In this document: positions 22,092-33,800 of the stretch, one piece after another
How the letters are laid out: the number at the start of each line of letters is the position of its first letter
Numbering within the stretch: the stretch's first letter is position 1
Assembly: GCA_943737045.1 (NCBI GenBank)
Contig: CALSFV010000030.1
Location: forward strand, 713,501-777,500
Direction: 5' to 3'
Source of the DNA: Parapristionchus giblindavisi
Lineage: Eukaryota; Nematoda; Chromadorea; Rhabditida; Diplogasteridae
Length of the DNA stretch: 64,000 nucleotides
The notes under the pieces: model-generated
What the model was told of the DNA's origin: nothing
What the model saw: only the letters and a program-made list of their open reading frames with translations
Database searches by the model: none
Translations under genes and position numbers: made by a program

Positions 22092-25000
22092 TTGCTCTTT
22101 TACGTGGTATATGCTACGATAAGTTTCGATAAAACATTGACGTGTCACGAATTCTTTAATGCCAGAAATGCATTATTCAATTTTGTTAATTCGGCTGGAG
22201 TGGCCGTTGTTCAACATGGGAACGTGCAAAATACTCAGAATTTTTTGCTCTTTCGTTTGGTATATAACACGCTGGGTTTCGCAGAAAATTTTTCATGTCA
22301 GGTATTGTTTTGGTCTTATCAGAGTGAAAGCTACTTTTGTACTTATTGCATTGTGGAATCAACACAAGATTACAGTTTGACATGAACTGAAGTGTAGATT
22401 ATTCAGAATTTTTTGCTCTTTTACGTGGTATATGCTACGATAAGTTTCGATAAAACATTGACGTGTCACGAATTCTTTAATGCCAGAAATGCATTATTCA
22501 ATTTTGTTAATTCGGCTGGAGTGGCCGTTGTTCAACATGGGAACGTGCAAAATACTCAGAATTTTTTGCTCTTTCGTTTGGTATATAACACGCTGGGTTT
22601 CGCAGAAAATTTTTCATGTCAGGTATTGTTTTGGTCTTATCAGAGTGAAAGCTACTTTTGTACTTATTGCATTGTGGAATCAACACAAGATTACAGTTTG
22701 ACATGAACTGAAGTGTAGATTATTCAGAATTTTTTGCTCTTTTACGTGGTATATGCTACGATAAGTTTCGATAAAACATTGACGTGTCACGAATTCTTTA
22801 ATGCCAGAAATGCATTATTCAATTTTGTTAATTCGGCTGGAGTGGCCGTTGTTCAACATGGGAACGTGCAAAATACTCAGAATTTTTTGCTCTTTCGTTT
22901 GGTATATAACACGCTGGGTTTCGCAGAAAATTTTTCATGTCAGGTATTGTTTTGGTCTTATCAGAGTGAAAGCTACTTTTGTACTTATTGCATTGTGGAA
23001 TCAACACAAGATTACTGTTTGACATGAACTGAAGTGTAGATTATTCAGAATTTTTTGCTCTTTCACGTGGTATATGCTACGATAAGTTTCGATAAAACAT
23101 TGACGTGTCACGAATTCTTTAATGCCAGAAATGCATTATTCAATTTTGTTAATTCGGCTGGAGTGGCCGTTGTTCAACATGGGAACGTGCAAAATACTCA
23201 GAATTTTTTGCTCTTTCGTTTGGTATATAACACGCTGGGTTTCGCAGAAAATTTTTCATGTCAGGTATTGTTTTGGTCTTATCAGAGTGAAAGCTACTTT
23301 TGTACTTATTGCATTGTGGAATCAACACAAGATTACAGTTTGACATGAACTGAAGTGTAGATTATTCAGAATTTTTTGCTCTTTTACGTGGTATATGCTA
23401 CGATAAGTTTCGATAAAACATTGACGTGCCACGAATTCTTTAATGCCAGAAATGCATTATTCAATTTTGTTAATTCGGCTGGAGTGGCCGTTGTTCAACA
23501 TGGGAACGTGCAAAATACTCAGAATTTTTTGCTCTTTCGTTTGGTATATAACACGCTGGGTTTCGCAGAAAATTTTTCATGTCAGGTATTGTTTTGGTCT
23601 TATCAGAGTGAAAGCTACTTTTGTACTTATTGCATTGTGGAATCAACACAAGATTACTGTTTGACATGAACTGAAGTGTAGATTATTCAGAATTTTTTGC
23701 TCTTTCACGTGGTATATGCTACGATAAGTTTCGATAAAACATTGACGTGTCACGAATTCTTTAATGCCAGAAATGCATTATTCAATTTTGTTAATTCGGC
23801 TGGAGTGGCCGTTGTTCAACATGGGAACGTGCAAAATACTCAGAATTTTTTGCTCTTTCGTTTGGTATATAACACGCTGGGTTTCGCAGAAAATTTTTCA
23901 TGTCAGGTATTGTTTTGGTCTTATCAGAGTGAAAGCTACTTTTGTACTTATTGCATTGTGGAATCAACACAAGATTACAGTTTGACATGAACTGAAGTGT
24001 AGATTATTCAGAATTTTTTGCTCTTTTACGTGGTATATGCCACGATAAGTTTCGATAAAACATTGACGTGTCACGAATTCTTTAATGCCAGAAATGCATT
24101 ATTCAATTTTGTTAATTCGGCTGGAGTGGCCGTTGTTCAACATGGGAACGTGCAAAATATTCAGAATTTTTTGCTCTTTCGTTTGGTATATAACACGCTG
24201 GGTTTCGCAGAAAATTTTTCATGTCAGGTATTGTTTTGGTCTTATCAGAGTGAAAGCTACTTTTGTACTTATTGCATTGTGGAATCAACACAAGATTACA
24301 GTTTGACATGAACTGAAGTGTAGATTATTCAGAATTTTTTGCTCTTTTACGTGGTATATGCTACGATAAGTTTCGATAAAACATTGACGTGTCACGAATT
24401 CTTTAATGCCAGAAATGCATTATTCAATTTTGTTAATTCGGCTGGAGTGGCCGTTGTTCAACATGGGAACGTGCAAAATACTCAGAATTTTTTGCTCTTT
24501 CGTTTGGTATATAACACGCTGGGTTTCGCAGAAAATTTTTCATGTCAGGTATTGTTTTGGTCTTATCAGAGTGAAAGCTACTTTTGTACTTATTGCATTG
24601 TGGAATCAACACAAGATTACTGTTTGACATGAACTGAAGTGTAGATTATTCAGAATTTTTTGCTCTTTCACGTGGTATATGCTACGATAAGTTTCGATAA
24701 AACATTGACGTGTCACGAATTCTTTAATGCCAGAAATGCATTATTCAATTTTGTTAATTCGGCTGGAGTGGCCGTTGTTCAACATGGGAACGTGCAAAAT
24801 ATTCAGAATTTTTTGCTCTTTCGTTTGGTATATAACACGCTGGGTTTCGCAGAAAATTTTTCATGTCAGGTATTGTTTTGGTCTTATCAGAGTGAAAGCT
24901 ACTTTTGTACTTATTGCATTGTGGAATCAACACAAGATTACAGTTTGACATGAACTGAAGTGTAGATTATTCAGAATTTTTTGCTCTTTTACGTGGTATA

Positions 25001-27869
25001 TGCTACGATAAGTTTCGATAAAACATTGACGTGTCACGAATTCTTTAATGCCAGAAATGCATTATTCAATTTTGTTAATTCGGCTGGAGTGGCCGTTGTT
25101 CAACATGGGAACGTGCAAAATACTCAGAATTTTTTGCTCTTTCGTTTGGTATATAACACGCTGGGTTTCGCAGAAAATTTTTCATGTCAGGTATTGTTTT
25201 GGTCTTATCAGAGTGAAAGCTACTTTTGTACTTATTGCATTGTGGAATCAACACAAGATTACAGTTTGACATGAACTGAAGTGTAGATTATTCAGAATTT
25301 TTTGCTCTTTTACGTGGTATATGCTACGATAAGTTTCGATAAAACATTGACGTGTCACGAATTCTTTAATGCCAGAAATGCATTATTCAATTTTGTTAAT
25401 TCGGCTGGAGTGGCCGTTGTTCAACATGGGAACGTGCAAAATACTCAGAATTTTTTGCTCTTTCGTTTGGTATATAACACGCTGGGTTTCGCAGAAAATT
25501 TTTCATGTCAGGTATTGTTTTGGTCTTATCAGAGTGAAAGCTACTTTTGTACTTATTGCATTGTGGAATCAACACAAGATTACAGTTTGACATGAACTGA
25601 AGTGTAGATTATTCAGAATTTTTTGCTCTTTTACGTGGTATATGCTACGATAAGTTTCGATAAAACATTGACGTGTCACGAATTCTTTAATGCCAGAAAT
25701 GCATTATTCAATTTTGTTAATTCGGCTGGAGTGGCCGTTGTTCAACATGGGAACGTGCAAAATACTCAGAATTTTTTGCTCTTTCGTTTGGTATATAACA
25801 CGCTGGGTTTCGCAGAAAATTTTTCATGTCAGGTATTGTTTTGGTCTTATCAGAGTGAAAGCTACTTTTGTACTTATTGCATTGTGGAATCAACACAAGA
25901 TTACTGTTTGACATGAACTGAAGTGTAGATTATTCAGAATTTTTTGCTCTTTCACGTGGTATATGCTACGATAAGTTTCGATAAAACATTGACGTGTCAC
26001 GAATTCTTTAATGCCAGAAATGCATTATTCAATTTTGTTAATTCGGCTGGAGTGGCCGTTGTTCAACATGGGAACGTGCAAAATACTCAGAATTTTTTGC
26101 TCTTTCGTTTGGTATATAACACGCTGGGTTTCGCAGAAAATTTTTCATGTCAGGTATTGTTTTGGTCTTATCAGAGTGAAAGCTACTTTTGTACTTATTG
26201 CATTGTGGAATCAACACAAGATTACAGTTTGACATGAACTGAAGTGTAGATTATTCAGAATTTTTTGCTCTTTTACGTGGTATATGCTACGATAAGTTTC
26301 GATAAAACATTGACGTGCCACGAATTCTTTAATGCCAGAAATGCATTATTCAATTTTGTTAATTCGGCTGGAGTGGCCGTTGTTCAACATGGGAACGTGC
26401 AAAATACTCAGAATTTTTTGCTCTTTCGTTTGGTATATAACACGCTGGGTTTCGCAGAAAATTTTTCATGTCAGGTATTGTTTTGGTCTTATCAGAGTGA
26501 AAGCTACTTTTGTACTTATTGCATTGTGGAATCAACACAAGATTACTGTTTGACATGAACTGAAGTGTAGATTATTCAGAATTTTTTGCTCTTTCACGTG
26601 GTATATGCTACGATAAGTTTCGATAAAACATTGACGTGTCACGAATTCTTTAATGCCAGAAATGCATTATTCAATTTTGTTAATTCGGCTGGAGTGGCCG
26701 TTGTTCAACATGGGAACGTGCAAAATACTCAGAATTTTTTGCTCTTTCGTTTGGTATATAACACGCTGGGTTTCGCAGAAAATTTTTCATGTCAGGTATT
26801 GTTTTGGTCTTATCAGAGTGAAAGCTACTTTTGTACTTATTGCATTGTGGAATCAACACAAGATTACAGTTTGACATGAACTGAAGTGTAGATTATTCAG
26901 AATTTTTTGCTCTTTTACGTGGTATATGCCACGATAAGTTTCGATAAAACATTGACGTGTCACGAATTCTTTAATGCCAGAAATGCATTATTCAATTTTG
27001 TTAATTCGGCTGGAGTGGCCGTTGTTCAACATGGGAACGTGCAAAATATTCAGAATTTTTTGCTCTTTCGTTTGGTATATAACACGCTGGGTTTCGCAGA
27101 AAATTTTTCATGTCAGGTATTGTTTTGGTCTTATCAGAGTGAAAGCTACTTTTGTACTTATTGCATTGTGGAATCAACACAAGATTACAGTTTGACATGA
27201 ACTGAAGTGTAGATTATTCAGAATTTTTTGCTCTTTTACGTGGTATATGCTACGATAAGTTTCGATAAAACATTGACGTGTCACGAATTCTTTAATGCCA
27301 GAAATGCATTATTCAATTTTGTTAATTCGGCTGGAGTGGCCGTTGTTCAACATGGGAACGTGCAAAATACTCAGAATTTTTTGCTCTTTCGTTTGGTATA
27401 TAACACGCTGGGTTTCGCAGAAAATTTTTCATGTCAGGTATTGTTTTGGTCTTATCAGAGTGAAAGCTACTTTTGTACTTATTGCATTGTGGAATCAACA
27501 CAAGATTACTGTTTGACATGAACTGAAGTGTAGATTATTCAGAATTTTTTGCTCTTTCACGTGGTATATGCTACGATAAGTTTCGATAAAACATTGACGT
27601 GTCACGAATTCTTTAATGCCAGAAATGCATTATTCAATTTTGTTAATTCGGCTGGAGTGGCCGTTGTTCAACATGGGAACGTGCAAAATATTCAGAATTT
27701 TTTGCTCTTTCGTTTGGTATATAACACGCTGGGTTTCGCAGAAAATTTTTCATGTCAGGTATTGTTTTGGTCTTATCAGAGTGAAAGCTACTTTTGTACT
27801 TATTGCATTGTGGAATCAACACAAGATTACAGTTTGACATGAACTGAAGTGTAGATTATTCAGAATTTT
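22092..27869 (+). repeat. 2889-bp nine-monomer higher-order unit, two copies
   Basis: Copy 1 (22092-24980) and copy 2 (24981-27869) show the same ordered series: two consensus units; tactgttt; ttcacg; tactgttt with gtgccacg; ttcacg; atattcag with tatgccacg; tactgttt; and ttcacg with atattcag. All nine positions agree between copies, including the private tatgccacg change at 24039 and 26929. The two copies look like a very recent tandem duplication. Confidence 0.9.
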
Positions 27870-28621
27870 TTGCTCTTTTACGTGGTATATGCTACGATAA
27901 GTTTCGATAAAACATTGACGTGTCACGAATTCTTTAATGCCAAAAATGCATTATTCAATTTTGTTAATTCGGCTGGAGTGGCCGTTGTTCAACATGGGAA
28001 CGTGCAAAATACTCAGAATTTTTTGCTCTTTCGTTTGGTATATAACACGCTGGGTTTCGCAGAAAATTTTTCATGTCAGGTATTGTTTTGGTCTTATCAG
28101 AGTGAAAGCTACTTTTGTACTTATTGCATTGTGGAATCAACACAAGATTACAGTTTGACATGAACTGAAGTGTAGATTATTCAGAATTTTTTGCTCTTTC
28201 ACGTGGTATATGCTACGATAAGTTTCGATAAAACATTGACGTGTCACGAATTCTTTAATGCCAGAAATGCATTATTCAATTTTGTTATTGTGCGTATAAA
28301 ATGTACTTGCATAACAAAAAGGCATTATAGAGTAAAGAGAGAATGTCGGTGTAAACTTTAACACCCTCGGAACGAAATATTTTCAATTTCTACTTTCGTA
28401 CCACTCCATAGTTTTTTACTTTTTATAGTTATGTTGTGTGATTATTTTGTTTTGTCTTTGTTTCTATATCAATCTTTCGTACTCTGCCGACATTTCTGCG
28501 AGTGGTTCAACGTTCGTTCATCAATGCCTTGGCCAATACACTCTGTAACAAAATTACGTTCATTTTCGCCCGCATTTATCATAGTTTTCCTTACTTTGTA
28601 TCTAATTATTTCTTGTTTTAG

Positions 28622-28710
28622 CTTTACTAACGTCGTTAGCCACGGTTGGAACATTAGAAGAGCCGGCGGCAAGCGCTTCTAACACCATCTACAGGCAAAT
28701 TAATGCCGAG
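28622..28710 (+). other. Possible upstream exon 1
   Basis: Follows acceptor cttgttttag and stays open for 29 codons in one frame (including SASNTIYRQINAE), ending at a weak donor, gttgtt. No in-frame ATG exists inside it, so it would need an earlier exon. Weak evidence. Confidence 0.25.
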
Positions 28711-28827
28711 GTTGTTCTTAATTTTCCATTGTCCATTCTCTCGTTTCGATTATACCGCGATTAAACTTCATATTACTATAATTACACCTATAATGGCATT
28801 GTTATCAATTTAAATAACTATTTATAG

Positions 28828-28945
28828 AGTGAGGACTACCGAAATCCACTTCTTCCTCGTGAACGAAGCGTTCGTAAAGTGCCCGCTGGTCCTCTCCATA
28901 GACTACAACGGATGCACTGAAGACATACTTTGTGCACCTGGTCCG
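28828..28945 (+). other. Possible upstream exon 2
   Basis: Follows acceptor atttatag and is GC-richer than its flanks, ending at donor gtatgg. Two frames are protein-like. One continues exon 1 in phase but stops at 28918. The other is open throughout (it contains LVLSIDYNGCTEDILC) but does not match the phase of the next exon. The correct frame is unresolved. Confidence 0.3.
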
Positions 28946-29215
28946 GTATGGCTCAACATCTGTTCAATCATCAAAGATACACGTACGGTTTTAACTTTTA
29001 CGATTTGTTAATTTTGTATATTTTTAATTTAATTTTGATACGTCTTGTAACAAGACTCTTGTTGTATAACTTGTCAACTTGCCAAAATAGTCCAACTCAT
29101 ACCAACACGTCAATGTAGTTCGCTTACATGTATTACGGGTCTGCTATAAGAAAGATCTATCCGTCCATCAGAAAGAACCAAGATGATGATTAAGGCTTGA
29201 TTTGCTTGTTTTCAG

Positions 29216-30800
29216 TCAAGAACAAATCGATATGGAGGAGATTGAACAAAGAAAAACCCGCCGGAATAAGAACTGGGTTAAGGTAAGCAAGCTTATTTTG
29301 AATATTGCAATAGGGTTGTTGGGTCAGATGTAAAACTTTGGCTTGGACACGTTGTATTCATAAATAAATCGGTCTTATTGCAGAAGGAACTGCTCAAGGC
29401 GCAGAATGCAAATGCCAACGAAGAGAATATAGAGGATGAGGTATGTACCTTTTATTAAATATTTATTTGTTTAATTATATCGATGCTATGTGTCTTAGTT
29501 CTGGTTAGATGGAATGACTCAGTTAAAGTGTTAGCGTTTTGAATGAGAAACGGGATTGAACATTAGAATAATTGGTATGGATGCACATTCCTAAGCTCGA
29601 CATAGTTGGAGGCACAGATAATTATGTGTTTATTGATATTTTATCGATTTAAGTTTGACCAGAAACCGTCGGAAGCCGTATTGTCAGCGATCCGGGAGCT
29701 CGTGCCCAACGGCACGCCGGTATGTTATCTATATCGATCTTAGTTGTCTCAATGTAACGGTATCCACGTCGTTTTTTTATATATTTTGGGTCGATTTTCG
29801 AAATATGGTGGGACGATTTAGAAAATTCGTTATTTTTCGCTTAAAATGATTTTGTTTAGCTTATTTTCAAATCAAATAACTACAAATGAGCCGTATATAG
29901 TGGATAACTCGTCGCAATATAAGACTGTGAAAATGTATGACCTAACATACTGCCTTGTGAGGCTACGGTAGGTCATGCTGACGATGACGGGGTACTGTAG
30001 TAAATATTTCGTGGGCTTGTTCTATTCACTTTCACTTACGTGTAGTTTAAAATTAACCATTCATTATTATCATTGTGATGATTAAATGTGACAAACGTAT
30101 GATTTCAGGCCTGATATCACCAACAACATGATCCGAGTGAATCAATACGGGAAGTTCAACACCATCAATCCGATCATCGTTACAAGGAGTCAACAATCGT
30201 GAGTAACTTTTTTAATGCTTATCATGTATTGTAAAGTTACAGTCATACATTTTCGGTACCCTCGCCGTTTATTTTTATATAGTGGGTCAATTCTCGAAAT
30301 AGGGTGCGTCGATTCACAAAATTCGGTATTTTCGCTTAAAAATCGTCATTTTTAGCTTCCTTTTTTTATCAAGTGCCCTAAAATGGCCTTATATAGTGGG
30401 TCAATCCTCGCACTGCGAGGGTATGGCAATGTATGGTTACAGTAGCTCATGCTTATGAGAGTGGGTTACGGTATTGCTTATTCTTTTGTGTGTTTGGGGT
30501 AATGATGGAGCTAGAACATGAGTAATTGGTGATAGAGATAATAAATTGAATATACTAAGGATGAAAAGAAATTATATTGGTTTTAGTATATTTTTGTGAA
30601 AATAAATGGTGTTCTCTTTCAGATCCAATCTTCACACTTCTTCCTTCTCTTCATTTCCAAGAAAAAATCTAACTACCTCGTTGACGTTATTAATATTCAA
30701 GCCGTCTTTCTTCTCCAATATTCTGTTCGTCATTACTTGTTTATTTGTTTTTTTTTTTGTATTTGGCCATTTATATCACCATGTTAATAAAGGTTTTTGA
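29216..30800 (+). CDS. Candidate five-exon gene, tail-anchored-like, unknown
   Basis: Exons 29216-29282, 29384-29440, 29654-29719 (or from 29663), 30109-30198 and 30623-30800 are bounded by ttttcag/attgcag/tttcag-type acceptors and gtaagc, gtatgt and gtgagt donors. The first three join in phase from ATG 29232 (MEEIEQRKTRRNKNWVK, then KELLKAQNANANEENIEDE); the third contains SEAVLSAIRELVPNG. Exons four and five also join in phase and end with a hydrophobic stretch (ILFVITCLFVFFFVF) near the C-terminus. Between exons three and four the phase fails, so a micro-exon is missed or there is a frameshift. The first acceptor lies 16 bases before the ATG, which would suit nematode trans-splicing. I do not recognise the family. 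The hydrophobic tail is partly poly-T translation and may not be real. Confidence 0.4.
29758..29925 (+). repeat. MITE-like repeat in intron, diverged copy
   Basis: Shares with 30254-30426 the landmarks tatat-gggtc-att-tcgaaat, aaaattcg, attttcgcttaaaa and tatatagtgg. It is the more decayed copy; its ends no longer form a clear inverted repeat. Confidence 0.6.
30254..30426 (+). repeat. MITE-like repeat in intron, better copy
   Basis: The ends ggtaccctcg and cgagggtatgg are near-complementary. Inside, tatatagtgggtcaat occurs twice. It is a second member of the family at 29758-29925, located in the next intron of the candidate gene. Confidence 0.65.
30786..30791 (+). promoter_or_regulatory. AATAAA polyadenylation signal
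   Basis: The hexamer sits seven bases before the stop codon of the candidate gene, so the transcript would be cleaved just past its own stop. It could instead mean that the last exon is mostly untranslated. Confidence 0.35.
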
Positions 30801-33800
30801 ATCTATTTGACGGCAGATTATGCAATAAGTGTACACAACACTTTGCATCTCTGGCACGTAATCTTTGTTCACTTTTGTTACGATAAAGTTGATTTCAATG
30901 GAGCTAATAGGAATGATACTGGTGTGGACAATAAACTCCGAGTGAAACGTTCATTAATAAGTTAATTAAGCCTCAATACGGCAAAACACTAAGCAATCAT
31001 TCTAAATCCATGTCTGAATTAGCCGGTAAAAAGTTCTGCTAAAGAACGGAAGTCCAAGACACCACTTGTGTAAAGTGATGAGTTCCCTCGTACTAAACAA
31101 AACAAGTGAATTTTATACGCTCAATAATTCGGCTGGAGTGGCCGTTGTTCAACATGGGAACGTGCAAAATACTCAGAATTTTTTGCTCTTTCGTTTGGTA
31201 TATAACACGCTGGGTTTCGCAGAAAATTTTTCATGTCAGGTATTGTTTTGGTCTTATCAGAGTGAAAGCTACTTTTGTACTTATTGCATTGTGGAATCAA
31301 CACAAGATTACAGTTTGACATGAACTGAAGTGTAGATTATTCAGAATTTTTTGCTCTTTTACGTGGTATATGCTACGATAAGTTTCGATAAAACATTGAC
31401 GTGTCACGAATTCTTTAATGCCAGAAATGCATTATTCAATTTTGTTAATTCGGCTGGAGTGGCCGTTGTTCAACATGGGAACGTGCAAAATACTCAGAAT
31501 TTTTTGCTCTTTCGTTTGGTATATAACACGCTGGGTTTCGCAGAAAATTTTTCATGTCAGGTATTGTTTTGGTCTTATCAGAGTGAAAGCTACTTTTGTA
31601 CTTATTGCATTGTGGAATCAACACAAGATTACAGTTTGACATGAACTGAAGTGTAGATTATTCAGAATTTTTTGCTCTTTTACGTGGTATATGCTACGAT
31701 AAGTTTCGATAAAACATTGACGTGTCACGAATTCTTTAATGCCAGAAATGCATTATTCAATTTTGTTAATTCGGCTGGAGTGGCCGTTGTTCAACATGGC
31801 AACGTGCAAAATACTCAGAATTTTTTGCTCTTTCGTTTGGTATATAACACGCTGGGTTTCGCAGAAAATTTTTCATGTCAGGTATTGTTTTGGTCTTATC
31901 AGAGTGAAAGCTACTTTTGTACTTATTGCATTGTGGAATCAACACAAGATTACAGTTTGACATGAACTGAAGTGTAGATTATTCAGAATTTTTTGCTCTT
32001 TTACGTGGTATATGCTACGATAAGTTTCGATAAAACATTGACGTGTCACGAATTCTTTAATGCCAGAAATGCATTATTCAATTTTGTTAATTCGGCTGGA
32101 GTGGCCGTTGTTCAACATGGGAACGTGCAAAATACTCAGAATTTTTTGCTCTTTCGTTTGGTATATAACACGCTGGGTTTCGCAGAAAATTTTTCATGTC
32201 AGGTATTGTTTTGGTCTTATCAGAGTGAAAGCTACTTTTGTACTTATTGCATTGTGGAATCAACACAAGATTACAGTTTGACATGAACTGAAGTGTAGAT
32301 TATTCAGAATTTTTTGCTCTTTTACGTGGTATATGCTACGATAAGTTTCGATAAAACATTGACGTGTCACGAATTCTTTAATGCCAGAAATGCATTATTC
32401 AATTTTGTTAATTTGGCTGGAGTGGCCGTTGTTCAACATGGGAACGTGCAAAATACTCAGAATTTTTTGCTCTTTCGTTTGGTATATAACACGCTGGGTT
32501 TCGCAGAAAATTTTTCATGTCAGGTATTGTTTTGGTCTTATCAGAGTGAAAGCTACTTTTGTACTTATTGCATTGTGGAATCAACACAAGATTACAGTTT
32601 GACATGAACTGAAGTGTAGATTATTCAGAATTTTTTGCTCTTTTACGTGGTATATGCTACGATAAGTTTCGATAAAACATTGACGTGTCACGAATTCTTT
32701 AATGCCAGAAATGCATTATTCAATTTTGTTAATTCGGCTGGAGTGGCCGTTGTTCAACATGGGAACGTGCAAAATACTCAGAATTTTTTGCTCTTTCGTT
32801 TGGTATATAACACGCTGGGTTTCGCAGAAAATTTTTCATGTCAGGTATTGTTTTGGTCTTATCAGAGTGAAAGCTACTTTTGTACTTATTGCATTGTGGA
32901 ATCAACACAAGATTACAGTTTGACATGAACTGAAGTGTAGATTATTCAGAATTTTTTGCTCTTTTACGTGGTATATGCTACGATAAGTTTCGATAAAACA
33001 TTGACGTGTCACGAATTCTTTAATGCCAGAAATGCATTATTCAATTTTGTTAATTCGGCTGGAGTGGCCGTTGTTCAACATGGGAACGTGCAAAATACTC
33101 AGAATTTTTTGCTCTTTCGTTTGGTATATAACACGCTGGGTTTCGCAGAAAATTTTTCATGTCAGGTATTGTTTTGGTCTTATCAGAGTGAAAGCTACTT
33201 TTGTACTTATTGCATTGTGGAATCAACACAAGATTACAGTTTGACATGAACTGAAGTGTAGATTATTCAGAATTTTTTGCTCTTTTACGTGGTATATGCT
33301 ACGATAAGTTTCGATAAAACATTGACGTGTCACGAATTCTTTAATGCCAGAAATGCATTATTCAATTTTGTTAATTCGGCTGGAGTGGCCGTTGTTCAAC
33401 ATGGGAACGTGCAAAATACTCAGAATTTTTTGCTCTTTCGTTTGGTATATAACACGCTGGGTTTCGCAGAAAATTTTTCATGTCAGGTATTGTTTTGGTC
33501 TTATCAGAGTGAAAGCTACTTTTGTACTTATTGCATTGTGGAATCAACACAAGATTACAGTTTGACATGAACTGAAGTGTAGATTATTCAGAATTTTTTG
33601 CTCTTTTACGTGGTATATGCTACGATAAGTTTCGATAAAACATTGACGTGTCACGAATTCTTTAATGCCAGAAATGCATTATTCAATTTTGTTAATTCGG
33701 CTGGAGTGGCCGTTGTTCAACATGGGAACGTGCAAAATACTCAGAATTTTTTGCTCTTTCGTTTGGTATATAACACGCTGGGTTTCGCAGAAAATTTTTC

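Larger units (their letters stand above)
17185..28287 (+). repeat. 321-bp satellite array, segment C
   Basis: About 34.6 monomers in unbroken register from 17185 to the TA at 28286-28287. This segment has the clearest higher-order organisation: alternating variants in 17598-22091 and a nine-monomer unit present twice in 22092-27869. Confidence 0.98.
28288..31124 (+). mobile_element. 2.8-kb TA-flanked element carrying a spliced gene
   Basis: A 2837-bp insertion with register shift 2839 bp, so a 2-bp TA is duplicated (28286-28287 and 31125-31126). The ends are inverted repeats of about 22 bp: ttgtgcgtataaaatgtact on the left and the complement ttgagcgtataaaattcact on the right, with three mismatches. 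TA target and short inverted ends fit a Tc/mariner-type DNA transposon. The interior has several exon-like stretches bounded by good splice signals, but none resembles a transposase. I infer either an unfamiliar transposon gene or captured host sequence. The outer parts, 28288-28620 and 30801-31100, hold nothing recognisable. Confidence 0.85.

Noticed and set aside
28431..28682. 83-codon frame with hydrophobic stretches
   Set aside because: It overlaps the exon-like 28622-28710 in a different frame and owes its hydrophobicity to T-rich DNA; a minus-strand frame covers the same place.
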